DNA from: UBA2108 sp002713215
GTDB lineage: Bacteria; Bacteroidota; Bacteroidia; Flavobacteriales_G; Salibacteraceae
DNA length: 64,000 bases
Direction: 5' to 3'
NCBI GenBank assembly: GCA_937891015.1
Contig: CALAPY010000061.1
Location: 1 to 64,000 of the forward strand
Shown: positions 34,854 through 43,416 of the stretch, piece by piece
Numbering within the stretch: the first letter of the stretch is position 1
Layout: each line of letters begins with the position of its first letter
Made by a program: the position numbers and the translations under genes
The notes under the pieces: model-generated
The model's database searches: none
Told to the model about the DNA's origin: nothing
The model's input: only the letters and a program-made list of their open reading frames with translations

Positions 34854-35936
34854 GTGGCGAAGCAAAAAAAGAAATCAAGTCCGGTAAGACAATTACTCAG
34901 TCCAACACGAATTTTTATTCCCGTTGTTATTGGTTTAGGAGTAGCTGTTTGGTTTCTCTGGAAAGAAATTGACTTTGATAAAATTACCAAGCTCGATTGG
35001 GGCTGGATGACTGCCATTTGGCTTTTTTGTGCATTGCTTATGGTTGCTACACGCGACCTGGGTTATATGTACCGTATTCGGGTGCTAACCGACAACGAAA
35101 TTAAGTGGCGAAACTCCTTTGATGTAATCATGCTTTGGGAATTTGCATCGGCTATTTCACCTTCGGTTGTCGGTGGCTCTGCAGTGGCATTATTTATTGT
35201 CAATAAAGAGGGAATTAACCTGGGTAGAAGTACAGCTGTTGTAATGGTAACCGCCTTTCTGGATGAACTATTCTATATTGTTATGGTACCTATAGTACTT
35301 GCCTTTGTTGGTACTTCACATTTGTTTCCTGATGAATTGCGCAAAGTATTCGGGTTTAACTTGGGCATGCAGGAGGTATTCTATGTAGGGTATGGCTTTA
35401 TAGTATTGCTTACTTCAATTATTCTTAGTGCTATATTTATTGCACCCCGCGGGTTTAAAAAGCTGATCATGCGGCTTACCTTTTTTAGTTTTTTGAAAAA
35501 GTATAGGGCAGACGCTATTCAAACCGGTAATGATATTATTACTACATCCAGAGAACTTAAAGGAAAACCGATTTCTTTTTGGGCTAAAGCATTTGGGGCA
35601 ACACTGTTCTCGTGGACGGCAAGGTTTTGGGTTGTAAATTTTCTTATCCTGGCGGTAGGCAGTCTTACATTTAATGACCATATGATGGTGTATGGTCGTC
35701 AACTGGTTATGTGGGTTATTATGCTCATTAGCCCTACGCCTGGTGGGGCTGGAGTTGCCGAATACATGTTCACGCAATTTTTAGGTGACTACATTACGGA
35801 AGGGTTCCCCGGTGTAGTTGCATTGTTATGGCGATTATTCACTTATTATCCTTACCTGTTTATTGGAGTCATTGTGTTGCCGGGTTGGTTAAGGAGGGTC
35901 TATTTGAAACGAAAGTTGATTAGTTTTAAAAAATAG
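34854..35936 (+). CDS. Lysylphosphatidylglycerol-synthase transmembrane-like protein (UPF0104)
   Basis: A protein of about 360 residues with some eight hydrophobic helices, similar to the flippase-like membrane domain of MprF/AglD (UPF0104). Visible features are FDVIMLWEFASAISPSVVGGSA near residue 90 and, near the C terminus, LISPTPGGAGVAEYMF, which matches the family's PTPGGLGV.E motif. There is no aminoacyl-transferase domain. I start at GTG 34854, preceded by a GAGGGAG purine stretch; a TTG at 34809 is also in frame but overlaps the divergent promoter. The HNH gene starts 2 bases after its stop. Confidence 0.82.
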   Translation: MAKQKKKSSPVRQLLSPTRIFIPVVIGLGVAVWFLWKEIDFDKITKLDWGWMTAIWLFCALLMVATRDLGYMYRIRVLTDNEIKWRNSFDVIMLWEFASAISPSVVGGSAVALFIVNKEGINLGRSTAVVMVTAFLDELFYIVMVPIVLAFVGTSHLFPDELRKVFGFNLGMQEVFYVGYGFIVLLTSIILSAIFIAPRGFKKLIMRLTFFSFLKKYRADAIQTGNDIITTSRELKGKPISFWAKAFGATLFSWTARFWVVNFLILAVGSLTFNDHMMVYGRQLVMWVIMLISPTPGGAGVAEYMFTQFLGDYITEGFPGVVALLWRLFTYYPYLFIGVIVLPGWLRRVYLKRKLISFKK

Positions 35937-35938
35937 CT

Positions 35939-36913
35939 ATGGTGAAAACCAATCGAATGAACCTAAAAAGTTTTCTTGACAAATATGAAATTCTTGCTGA
36001 TAGCCAATCATTTGTTGGTGCATATCGGAAGGGTGTAAAGAAGCGATGTAAGTTTTGTGGCAAAACCGAGCCAGAGACCACATTCAAAATGAAGCCCCAT
36101 GTGATATCAGAATTATTTGGAAAAAATAACGTAACAAGTAATGAAGAATGTGATTATTGTAATAATCGCTTTTCGAGGTATGAATCAGACCTTGCCAATT
36201 TTATCAGCCCGTACAATTCGATTTTAGGCCGGAAAACAAAGAAAAAGGTTCCAATATTTCAGAGTAGAAAATCAGGTAAGAATGCTCCTACAACCATAAG
36301 GTTTACTGAAGGTAACCCTCATATTTTTTGGGGTAAAAATTTATCTGATTTTACAATTGATGAAGAGGCAGGAATACTATCGGTCCGAATACAGAAAAAG
36401 AAGTATAACCCTATGAACATATATAAGATGTTCTCCAAAATTGCAATTTCATTGTCACCAGATTCAGAATTAAGTGAAATGAACGCAACCATTCACTGGA
36501 TTTTAAATGAGGATCGGGTTGCTCTTGACATACCCCCATTTGTTTGGCGTAATCGATTATTTAGAAAGTATTTTAAGACTCCTTCAGCAGTGCTTCATAT
36601 TAGAAAACCCTCAAAAGAAGATTCAAAGACTTACCTTCCGAAATATTGTTTAATAGTTTATACAGGAAATTTAATTTTTCAAATGTTTCTGCCGCTTATA
36701 AATGAGTCTATCGAAAATTCTGACATGGGTAAAGAACTGTCCCTAGAAATCTATCCAGGCTTTGCTCTCGATTATGATCATCGAGATTTTGAGTCAAGAC
36801 AAAAGCCTATTAAGGTCAAATTTCATACAAAGGATTACCTGTTAGATAATTATGTTCCTATCGAAGAGGATGAGATGATACATTTTAAATTCGATGGTAT
36901 CGAAAGCGGTTAA
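35939..36913 (+). CDS. HNH-endonuclease-like zinc-finger protein of unknown role
   Basis: A 324-residue protein. Residues 37-75 resemble the HNH_5 type: C37-K-F-C40, then KPH54VISELFG, then C71-D-Y-C74-N75 followed by RFSRYESDLANF. The two CxxC pairs would bind zinc and H54 would be the catalytic region's conserved histidine. The remaining 240 residues match nothing I recognise and are rich in charged and aromatic residues. It starts 2 bases after the membrane protein gene and ends 1 base from the convergent EamA gene. It looks like an accessory insertion among housekeeping genes. Defence, toxin or mobile functions are all possible. Confidence 0.6.
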   Translation: MVKTNRMNLKSFLDKYEILADSQSFVGAYRKGVKKRCKFCGKTEPETTFKMKPHVISELFGKNNVTSNEECDYCNNRFSRYESDLANFISPYNSILGRKTKKKVPIFQSRKSGKNAPTTIRFTEGNPHIFWGKNLSDFTIDEEAGILSVRIQKKKYNPMNIYKMFSKIAISLSPDSELSEMNATIHWILNEDRVALDIPPFVWRNRLFRKYFKTPSAVLHIRKPSKEDSKTYLPKYCLIVYTGNLIFQMFLPLINESIENSDMGKELSLEIYPGFALDYDHRDFESRQKPIKVKFHTKDYLLDNYVPIEEDEMIHFKFDGIESG

Positions 36914-36914
36914 T

Positions 36915-37742
36915 TCAGCCTTTTCTAAGAACATTCAATGTTACACCGGCCAATACCATGGCGATTCCGGCAAAAGTCATCCATTCGTATCGTACTCCGA
37001 AAATAAAGAAGTCAAATGCCAGCGCATAAAAGATACCAGTGTATTTAAGGGGGGTTACCACGTTGGCCTTTTCAATATGAAGTGCTTTGGTCATGAACAG
37101 TTGACCTATTTGAGTAAAAATACCCATTAATATTATGGTAAGCCAATCGATACCCATTGGCCAGACCCAGTTTGAATAACTCAACACCAACATGATTGGA
37201 ATGGCAACCAAGGGAAAATAAAGGACAATGACAACGGGTTTATCTGTTTTACGCAATATTCGAATGCAGTTATAGGCTAATCCGGCGAACACTGCAGAAA
37301 GGAGCCCGGCACCTAAATAGAGGTAACTCAGGTCGGGATTGAATTTTTTTACAAGAAGTACACCTATAATTGAGATTAAGAAGTACACCCACCGAATAGG
37401 CTTCATAGGTTCTTTTAGCAACCAAATGGCAAATAGCGCCGTAAAAATTGGAGATAAATACTGAAGGATAGCAGCCGTGGAAATAGGAAGGTTCTGTAAG
37501 GTATAGAAATATAAGGTGAGGGCTATGGTTCCAAAAAAACCTCTAAAGAAAAGCACCAGTTTGTTGTTTCCAAAAGGGGGTATTCCTTCCCTCCAAATCA
37601 TAGCTCCAGACAAAACGACTGAAACTAAGGAGCGAAACAAGACCAGTTCTGTAGTCGGTAAATGCTTTAAGAACTTTACACACAACTGCATAAAAGCAAA
37701 TCCAGTTACGGAGATTAGCATAAACCGAATACCCTTACTCAT
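36915..37742 (-). CDS. EamA/DMT-family transporter, second copy
   Basis: A 275-residue transporter with ten hydrophobic segments in two EamA repeats, distinct from the copy at 33548. Features are ELVLFRSLVSVVLSGA in repeat one, the STAAILQYLSPIFTALFAIWLLKEP segment that closes it, and KANVVTPLKYTGIFYALAFDFFIFG in repeat two. I start at ATG 37742 (MSKGIRFM): an ATG at 37757 is in frame but lies upstream of the likely -7 element. The family exports or imports metabolites; the substrate is unknown. Confidence 0.87.
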   Translation of the reverse strand: MSKGIRFMLISVTGFAFMQLCVKFLKHLPTTELVLFRSLVSVVLSGAMIWREGIPPFGNNKLVLFFRGFFGTIALTLYFYTLQNLPISTAAILQYLSPIFTALFAIWLLKEPMKPIRWVYFLISIIGVLLVKKFNPDLSYLYLGAGLLSAVFAGLAYNCIRILRKTDKPVVIVLYFPLVAIPIMLVLSYSNWVWPMGIDWLTIILMGIFTQIGQLFMTKALHIEKANVVTPLKYTGIFYALAFDFFIFGVRYEWMTFAGIAMVLAGVTLNVLRKG

Positions 37743-37746
37743 GGTG

Positions 37747-37754
37747 CAAATGTG
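37747..37754 (-). promoter_or_regulatory. Near-consensus -7 element of the second EamA gene
   Basis: CACATTTG on the minus strand differs from TAnnTTTG at the first base only. It ends four bases before the ATG at 37742, the same tight spacing as at several other genes here. Confidence 0.4.
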
Positions 37755-37806
37755 CATTTTTCATTTGATGCATGGGTTTAACTTGCAACATTGCTAATCA
37801 AAGAAT

Positions 37807-37814
37807 TACATTTG
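37807..37814 (+). promoter_or_regulatory. -7 promoter element of pheS
   Basis: TACATTTG, 17 bases before the ATG at 37832. It argues against the longer in-frame start at 37772. Confidence 0.6.
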
Positions 37815-37831
37815 CGGCCCAATTCAGGTAC

Positions 37832-38869
37832 ATGCTCGATAAAGTAGAGGAACTCATTCAGGAAGTAAAATCGCTTCAGGCGGAAAGCGCAGAAATTGCG
37901 GAAAACCTACGCATTAAGTATTTGGGACAAAAAGGTCTGGTTAAGGGCCTGTTTGCTGAATTTAGGAATGTACCCCATGAAAGCAAAAAAGAGTTTGGCC
38001 AGAGGTTGAATCAGCTCAAGAACTTAGCCGAGGAAAAAATTGCGGAATTAAAATCTTTAACTGAAAACGAAAGTGGATCAGCTCAAAATGAGTTGAATGA
38101 CCTAACCCTACCTGGAGTTGAGGTTCCTGTTGGGTCCAGGCATCCACTTAGTTTAGTTCGTCAGGAGATCATTGACATCTTTACTCGAATTGGGTTTACA
38201 ATTTCAGAAGGCCCTGAAGTGGAGGATGACTGGCACAACTTTACCGCATTAAACTTTCCCGAAGAGCATCCGGCCAGGGATATGCAGGACACCTTCTTTG
38301 TGAAGAATAAGTTTTCTGATGAGGAATTGGCGTTAAGGACTCATACTTCTTCGGTGCAGGTAAGGGTAATGGAATCGCAGGAACCACCCATTAGAACCAT
38401 TTCTCCCGGGCGTGTTTTTAGAAATGAAGCCATTTCGGCTCGTGCACATTGCATGTTCCACCAAATTGAAGGGCTATATATAGATAAAGACGTAAGCTTT
38501 GCAGACATGAAGCAAACACTGCTCTACTTTGCACAAGAATTCTTTGGTGCGGATGCTAAAATCAGGTTACGTCCTTCTTATTTCCCGTTTACAGAGCCAA
38601 GCGCCGAAGTTGATGTTTGGTGGGGACTGGAGAATGAATCTGACTACCGGATTACGAAAGGTACCGGTTGGTTAGAAATAATGGGTTGCGGAATGGTAGA
38701 CCCCAATGTGCTTAAAAATTGTAATATCGACCCGGAAGTATATAGTGGTTATGCATTTGGAATGGGAATCGAACGAATTGCGATGAATAAGTACGGAATT
38801 AATGATTTAAGAATGTATTTTGAAAATGATGTTCGATTTTTAAGGCAATTTTCGGGCGCAACTCATTGA
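37832..38869 (+). CDS. pheS: Phenylalanyl-tRNA synthetase, alpha subunit
   Basis: A 345-residue class II synthetase subunit that forms the alpha2-beta2 enzyme with PheT, which is not in this window. The N-terminal coiled coil spans about 1-85. The catalytic core includes HPLSLVRQEIIDIFTRIGF, GPEVEDDWHNFTALNFPEEHPARD, motif 2 (ISPGRVFRNEAISARAHCMFHQ) and motif 3 (YAFGMGIERIAMNKYGI). The start at 37832 (MLDKVEEL) fits the family and lies just after the promoter. It is followed by acpP after a 93-base gap. Confidence 0.96.
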   Translation: MLDKVEELIQEVKSLQAESAEIAENLRIKYLGQKGLVKGLFAEFRNVPHESKKEFGQRLNQLKNLAEEKIAELKSLTENESGSAQNELNDLTLPGVEVPVGSRHPLSLVRQEIIDIFTRIGFTISEGPEVEDDWHNFTALNFPEEHPARDMQDTFFVKNKFSDEELALRTHTSSVQVRVMESQEPPIRTISPGRVFRNEAISARAHCMFHQIEGLYIDKDVSFADMKQTLLYFAQEFFGADAKIRLRPSYFPFTEPSAEVDVWWGLENESDYRITKGTGWLEIMGCGMVDPNVLKNCNIDPEVYSGYAFGMGIERIAMNKYGINDLRMYFENDVRFLRQFSGATH

Positions 38870-38962
38870 TATACTAGGCATGCAGGGCTTTTAAAAAAAC
38901 ATTGCCTTTTTTCAATTAAATATTTTTCTTTGCACAGAATTTAAAACTCAAAACTGAATACA

Positions 38963-39196
38963 ATGTCAGACGTAAAAAGTAATGTAATCTCTATCATAGT
39001 TGACAAACTTGGAGTAGAAGAATCAGAAGTAACTATGGAAGCTAGCTTCACTAATGATTTAGGAGCTGATTCTCTTGATACCGTAGAGCTTATTATGGAA
39101 TTCGAAAAGGAATTTAACATCGCAATTCCAGATGATCACGCAGAAAATATCGCCACCGTAGGTGACGCTGTAACTTATATAGAAAAAACTGTCTAA
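38963..39196 (+). CDS. acpP: Acyl carrier protein
   Basis: A 77-residue acidic four-helix protein that carries the growing acyl chain in fatty-acid synthesis. S37 in GADSLDTVELIMEFE is the 4'-phosphopantetheine site. Length and helix pattern are standard. fabF follows 38 bases later. The last codons and the stop are part of a perfect hairpin (39181-39209) that probably ends or attenuates transcription before fabF. Confidence 0.97.
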   Translation: MSDVKSNVISIIVDKLGVEESEVTMEASFTNDLGADSLDTVELIMEFEKEFNIAIPDDHAENIATVGDAVTYIEKTV

Positions 39197-39209
39197 GACA
39201 GTTTTTTCT
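39181..39209 (+). terminator. Perfect 13-bp hairpin with the acpP stop codon as its loop
   Basis: AGAAAAAACTGTC (39181-39193) pairs fully with GACAGTTTTTTCT (39197-39209). The three loop bases 39194-39196 are the TAA stop of acpP. The right arm carries six T and is followed by TTTT, as in an intrinsic terminator. A ribosome at the stop codon would melt the stem, so termination could respond to translation. Confidence 0.8.
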
Positions 39210-39234
39210 TTTCCCCTAATCCACACACATTTAT

Positions 39235-40482
39235 ATGGAGCTTAAGCGAGTTGTAATAACTGGGCTGGGAGCCTTGACCCCGATTGGAAATACGGTTTCA
39301 GAATATTGGGAAGGGCTCATTAATGGAACATCCGGTGCAGCACCAATTACAAACTTCGATGCTTCTCACTTTAAAACCCAATTTGCCTGTGAGCTAAAGG
39401 GCTTTGATATCATGAATTTTGTAGACCGGAAAGAGGCCCGTAAAATGGACCCTTTTTCGCAATACGCAATCGTGGTAGCAGATGAAGCCGTTGCAGACTC
39501 AGGTTTAAGTTCCGAGACTTCTGATCCTGATCGTATTGGGGTTATATGGGGTTCAGGAATTGGTGGAATAGGGACATTTCAAAATGAAGTTGCCAATTTC
39601 TTAGGCAACGAAAAGGTTCCAAGGTTTAACCCATTCTTTATTCCTAAAATGATTGCGGATATTGCGTCCGGTCAAATTTCTATAAAGCATGGATTCAGAG
39701 GACCAAACTTTTCTACCGTTTCCGCTTGTGCTTCGTCTACGAACGCAATGATCGATGCTTTTAACTACATACGTTTAGGAAAAGCTGACGCCATTGTTAC
39801 AGGTGGCTCTGAAGCTTCAGTTGTAGAGGCTGGAGTTGGTGGATTTAATGCGTTAAAAGCGTTGTCAACCAGAAATGATTCTCCGGAAACAGCAAGTCGT
39901 CCATTTGACCTCGATCGAGAAGGTTTTGTATTGGGTGAAGGTGCCGGAGCAATAATTTTAGAAGAGTTGGAACATGCTCAAAATAGGGGCGCGAACATTT
40001 ATGCTGAAATTATAGGTGGAGGAATGTCTGGTGATGCTCACCACATTACCGCTCCACATCCAGAAGGGCTAGGTGCGCTCAATGTAATGCGTGCAACCCT
40101 TAAAGACGCCGAAATCGATCCTACCGAAATCGACTACGTTAATGTTCACGGTACTTCAACTCCTTTGGGAGATGTTGCTGAGGTTAAGGCCATCCAAAGT
40201 GTTTTTGGTGACCATGCTTATGACCTTAACATTAGCTCAACCAAAAGTATGACCGGGCACTTGCTTGGTGCTGCTGGAGCCATTGAAGCAATAGCGTGTA
40301 TCAAAGCCATTGAAAATGATATGGTACCTCCAACGATCAATCACTTTACTGATGATCCAGCCTTAGATTCTAAGCTTAACTTTACGTTTAATAAAGCTCA
40401 AAAACGTATAGTAAATGCTGCACTCTCCAATACATTTGGGTTTGGTGGCCATAACGCTTCAGTAATTTTCAAGAAACACTAG
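39235..40482 (+). CDS. fabF: 3-oxoacyl-ACP synthase II
   Basis: A 415-residue condensing enzyme that extends acyl-ACP with malonyl-ACP in the cytoplasm. The catalytic triad is intact: C165 (SACASST), H305 (VHGTSTPLGD) and H342 (TGHLLGAAG). The N-terminal VVITGLGALTPIGN is the standard family start. It follows acpP as in most bacteria. The stretch after its stop (40483-40554) contains a bulged inverted repeat (TAATTAGCCA with TGGCTCGTAATTA) that may end its transcript before the rnc promoter. Confidence 0.96.
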   Translation: MELKRVVITGLGALTPIGNTVSEYWEGLINGTSGAAPITNFDASHFKTQFACELKGFDIMNFVDRKEARKMDPFSQYAIVVADEAVADSGLSSETSDPDRIGVIWGSGIGGIGTFQNEVANFLGNEKVPRFNPFFIPKMIADIASGQISIKHGFRGPNFSTVSACASSTNAMIDAFNYIRLGKADAIVTGGSEASVVEAGVGGFNALKALSTRNDSPETASRPFDLDREGFVLGEGAGAIILEELEHAQNRGANIYAEIIGGGMSGDAHHITAPHPEGLGALNVMRATLKDAEIDPTEIDYVNVHGTSTPLGDVAEVKAIQSVFGDHAYDLNISSTKSMTGHLLGAAGAIEAIACIKAIENDMVPPTINHFTDDPALDSKLNFTFNKAQKRIVNAALSNTFGFGGHNASVIFKKH

Positions 40483-40554
40483 AACAAATTTCATCTTCAT
40501 TAAACTTAATGCTAATTAGCCAATAGTTTGGCTCGTAATTAGTTAGACTTAATT

Positions 40555-40562
40555 TACATTTG
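40555..40562 (+). promoter_or_regulatory. -7 promoter element of rnc
   Basis: TACATTTG, 41 bases before the GTG start at 40604. The transcript would have a leader of about 35 bases. Confidence 0.6.
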
Positions 40563-40603
40563 AAGGTCTAATGAATTATATACCTTTCAACTAAAGAGTT
40601 AGC

Positions 40604-41335
40604 GTGTCGTTTATCAAGTTTTTCAAAAAAACGAAATACACCAAAGAAGCCGATCAAGAGCTAGCCTTATACATTGAAAAAACCACGGGGAACATTCCTA
40701 AAGAAATTCAGCTGTACCACGTTGCATTAACGCATCAATCGCACTCTGATAGGCATGGCCTGGAGTACAATAACGAACGGTTGGAGTTTCTGGGAGACTC
40801 TGTTCTTGATATTGTAGTCTCTGAGTATTTGTATAGAGGATTTCCCGAAAAAAATGAAGGCAATTTGACTATTATTCGTTCAGCCATTGTTAATAGAAAG
40901 AGCTTAAATAAATTGGCACTAAAAATTGGACTGGATAAACAATTAAAGACTTCGGTTAATTTAAAACAACCGGGAGTCTCTTTGCCTGGAAATGCCCTGG
41001 AGGCGTTTATCGGTGCCTGTTATTTGGACCTGGGATACAAAGCAGTGCATAAATTTATCATTGAAGGACTCATTGAAAAATACCTGGATTTAAATAGCCT
41101 GGAAAACGAATTTGAAAACTACAAGAGTACTTTGTTGGAGTGGTCTCAGAAAGCAGACAAAAAGCTTGAGTTTAAAGTAGAAACTGAACCCAATTCATCA
41201 CCTTCGGCTAAGTCATTTAGTGCCTCGGTAACTATTAAAGGAGAAGATATGCGGGGCAATGGAAAGGGAAGGTCTAAAAAAATTGCAGAACAAAATGCAT
41301 CACTGGCATTGCTTCAAAAATTGGGGATAAAATAA
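40604..41335 (+). CDS. rnc: Ribonuclease III
   Basis: A 243-residue double-stranded-RNA endonuclease that processes rRNA and structured mRNAs. The signature NERLEFLGDSVLD lies near residues 60-72, with the catalytic acidic residues there and in the later GNALEAFIGACYLDLGY segment. A dsRNA-binding domain occupies about 170-243 (NYKSTLLEWSQKADKKLEF ... KKIAEQNASLALLQKLG). The start is GTG at 40604. Two bases after its stop begins a 22-bp stem (41338-41415) of a size RNase III could cut. Confidence 0.95.
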   Translation: MSFIKFFKKTKYTKEADQELALYIEKTTGNIPKEIQLYHVALTHQSHSDRHGLEYNNERLEFLGDSVLDIVVSEYLYRGFPEKNEGNLTIIRSAIVNRKSLNKLALKIGLDKQLKTSVNLKQPGVSLPGNALEAFIGACYLDLGYKAVHKFIIEGLIEKYLDLNSLENEFENYKSTLLEWSQKADKKLEFKVETEPNSSPSAKSFSASVTIKGEDMRGNGKGRSKKIAEQNASLALLQKLGIK

Positions 41336-41337
41336 AA

Positions 41338-41415
41338 CAGTGTTGTAGAATAGTGTGGGAATGACGTGTCTATTTATATAGTAGTTTTATTAACCCACAT
41401 CATTCTATAACACTG
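41338..41415 (+). repeat. 22-bp imperfect hairpin directly after rnc
   Basis: The left arm 41338-41359 (starts CAGTGTTGTAGAA) pairs with the right arm 41394-41415 (ends TTCTATAACACTG). Of 22 pairs, 19 are Watson-Crick, two are G-U and one is an A-C mismatch. The 34-base loop is AT-rich. No T-run follows, so it is not an intrinsic terminator. Its length suits an RNase III substrate, which would fit feedback control of rnc. Confidence 0.75.
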
Positions 41416-41487
41416 CATAAAATAAGTGTTTTGCAAACTGGTATTTAGAGGCTTAAAGTTAATAATATTGCATACTCAAGGCAATTT

Positions 41488-41904
41488 ATGACTACTACCA
41501 AGCTGGAATTTGAATATGATTACGATTTTTTCCTGATCGGAATATTCTGTCACTTTAAAGACTACCGATTGGCCTGGAGTTTAAACCGAAATCTGGATTT
41601 CGATTTGGAGAAACAAGGCGATTATGTGCTGGAAACAAAAGATCAACAACAACGGTTTTCTGCATACAATTATCATATAGAAAGCCAGGACTTGTATTAC
41701 TACCTGTTGAACAACAGAAGTGAAAATGGCCTTCTAATTCCAGAGAAAAGAGAAGTAGATTACTTTCTTATTGTGGACGGATTGGTAGAAAGTTCAAAAA
41801 AGGGAGAATTAATAAAATCAATAAGGAGTCTTAACGAGGTTTTATCTGCAGCAGAGATTAATCCTTCAGAATTAAACTCCAAACAGAACCTTCTAATAGA
41901 CTAA
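41488..41904 (+). CDS. IPExxxVDY family protein
   Basis: A 138-residue protein of the IPExxxVDY family, known mainly from Bacteroidota. The name-giving motif is visible as IPEKREVDYFLIVDG near residues 91-105. The N-terminal part (YDYDFFLIGIFCHFKDYRLAWSLNR) is also typical. There is no signal or membrane segment. The family commonly sits between rnc and pyk as it does here, but its function is unknown. pyk begins 2 bases after its stop. Confidence 0.9.
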   Translation: MTTTKLEFEYDYDFFLIGIFCHFKDYRLAWSLNRNLDFDLEKQGDYVLETKDQQQRFSAYNYHIESQDLYYYLLNNRSENGLLIPEKREVDYFLIVDGLVESSKKGELIKSIRSLNEVLSAAEINPSELNSKQNLLID

Positions 41905-41906
41905 GA

Positions 41907-43337
41907 ATGAAATATTTAAATAATAAAACAAAAATCATAGCAACCATTGGCCCCGCTACGTCATCGTACGATCAGTTGAAATCCATAATAATGGAAGGGG
42001 TAAATATTTGCCGGCTAAACTTTTCGCACGGCACTTACGAAGATCATAAACAAGTAATTGATTCTGTTCGAAAGATCAACAAGGAATTAGATATTCAGAC
42101 CGGGCTTCTCGCAGACTTGCAAGGACCTAAAATTAGAATTGGTGAGATTGAAAATGGTGAGTTTTCGATTTCAGCCGGTCAGGTTCTTCGATTCACGACT
42201 AAGCAGGTTCTTGGTAACGAAGAACGTGTTTGGATCAATTACGAAGAGTTTCCAAAAGATGTCAAAGTAGGGGACATGATTCTGTTGGACGATGGAAAAA
42301 TCAGGCTTGAAGTATTGGAGACCAATTCGGTTGATGAAGTTAAGGCAAGTGTTGTTCATGGAGACGTTCTTCGATCAAAAAAAGGAGTAAACCTTCCCAA
42401 TACGGAAGTTTCAATACCATGTTTAACCCTGAAGGACAAAGAAGACCTGGATTTTATTCTGGAGAATGATATTCCCTGGGTTGGATTGTCATTTGTGCGT
42501 AAAGCCAGTGATGTAATCGAACTAAAAGAGATAATAAAGGAGAAGGGAAAGTCGGCGTTTGTCATTTCTAAAATTGAAAAGCCGGAAGCCTTGGATAACC
42601 TGGAGGCTATTATAAAAGAATCGGATGGTTTAATGGTTGCACGTGGAGATTTGGGGGTGGAAATTCCGATACAAGATGTGCCATTAATTCAAAAGGATAT
42701 TGTGCAAAAAGGACGAAATGCCGGCAAGCCTATCATTATTGCCACGCAAATGATGGAGTCCATGATAGAGAATTTTTCGCCTACCCGGGCCGAAGTAAAT
42801 GATGTAGCCAACGCTGTTTTGGACGGTGCCGATGCGGTTATGCTTAGTGGGGAGACCTCAATGGGTAAGTTCCCGGTTGAAGTGATTAAAAACATGTATA
42901 AGATAGTGCTTAGAATTGAGAAATATCCTGCGCTGTACAACTCTAAGGTTGAACCTGAATTTATTCAGGAAAGGATGATTACCGATTCAATTTGCAACAG
43001 CGCAGCAGATCTGGCTCGATCGTCCCAGGCTACCGGAATTGTGACTATGACTTTTTCGGGATATACGGCGTTTAAGACCTCATCCTACAGGCCTAATGCT
43101 TACATTTATGTATTTACCGCCAACCCTAAAATTCTGGAAATGCTTAGCCTTATTTGGGGGGTAAAAGCATTCTACTACGATAAGTTTGTAAGTACTGACC
43201 ATACCATAGACGACGTCAAGTTCTTTTTAAAAGATCAGGAGTATGCTAAAGTGGGTGATTACGTGATTCATATTGCCAGTATGCCTATTGCAAAAAAAGG
43301 TATGACCAATATGCTTCGAATGTCTCATATACGATAG
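41907..43337 (+). CDS. pyk: Pyruvate kinase
   Basis: A 476-residue glycolytic enzyme that transfers phosphate from phosphoenolpyruvate to ADP. The order is: TIGPATSS and CRLNFSHG (start of the barrel), a B domain (about 70-170), the signature region ISKIEKPEALDNL with VARGDLGVEIP, then MESMIENFSPTRAEVNDVANAVLDG, and the C-terminal regulatory domain. All these match active pyruvate kinases. The gene is coupled to the IPExxxVDY gene upstream. Confidence 0.96.
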   Translation: MKYLNNKTKIIATIGPATSSYDQLKSIIMEGVNICRLNFSHGTYEDHKQVIDSVRKINKELDIQTGLLADLQGPKIRIGEIENGEFSISAGQVLRFTTKQVLGNEERVWINYEEFPKDVKVGDMILLDDGKIRLEVLETNSVDEVKASVVHGDVLRSKKGVNLPNTEVSIPCLTLKDKEDLDFILENDIPWVGLSFVRKASDVIELKEIIKEKGKSAFVISKIEKPEALDNLEAIIKESDGLMVARGDLGVEIPIQDVPLIQKDIVQKGRNAGKPIIIATQMMESMIENFSPTRAEVNDVANAVLDGADAVMLSGETSMGKFPVEVIKNMYKIVLRIEKYPALYNSKVEPEFIQERMITDSICNSAADLARSSQATGIVTMTFSGYTAFKTSSYRPNAYIYVFTANPKILEMLSLIWGVKAFYYDKFVSTDHTIDDVKFFLKDQEYAKVGDYVIHIASMPIAKKGMTNMLRMSHIR

Positions 43338-43379
43338 TTATATTTAACAACTCAGTGTACGTTGGTGCGGCCTAATGCC

Positions 43380-43387
43380 TAATTTTG
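43380..43387 (+). promoter_or_regulatory. -7 promoter element of the bacilliredoxin gene
   Basis: TAATTTTG, 29 bases before the ATG at 43417. It indicates separate transcription from pyk. Confidence 0.55.
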
Positions 43388-43416
43388 CACCCTAAAACAA
43401 ATTCAAATAAAATACT

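Noticed and set aside
34796..35017. N-terminal extension of the ArsC-like protein
   Set aside because: The extra 74 residues are antisense to the divergent membrane protein gene. The ATG at 34795 starts with the family motif and follows a -7 element.
40511..40546. Bulged inverted repeat after fabF as a definite terminator
   Set aside because: The arms need a two-base bulge and no T-run follows. It is mentioned with fabF only as a possibility.
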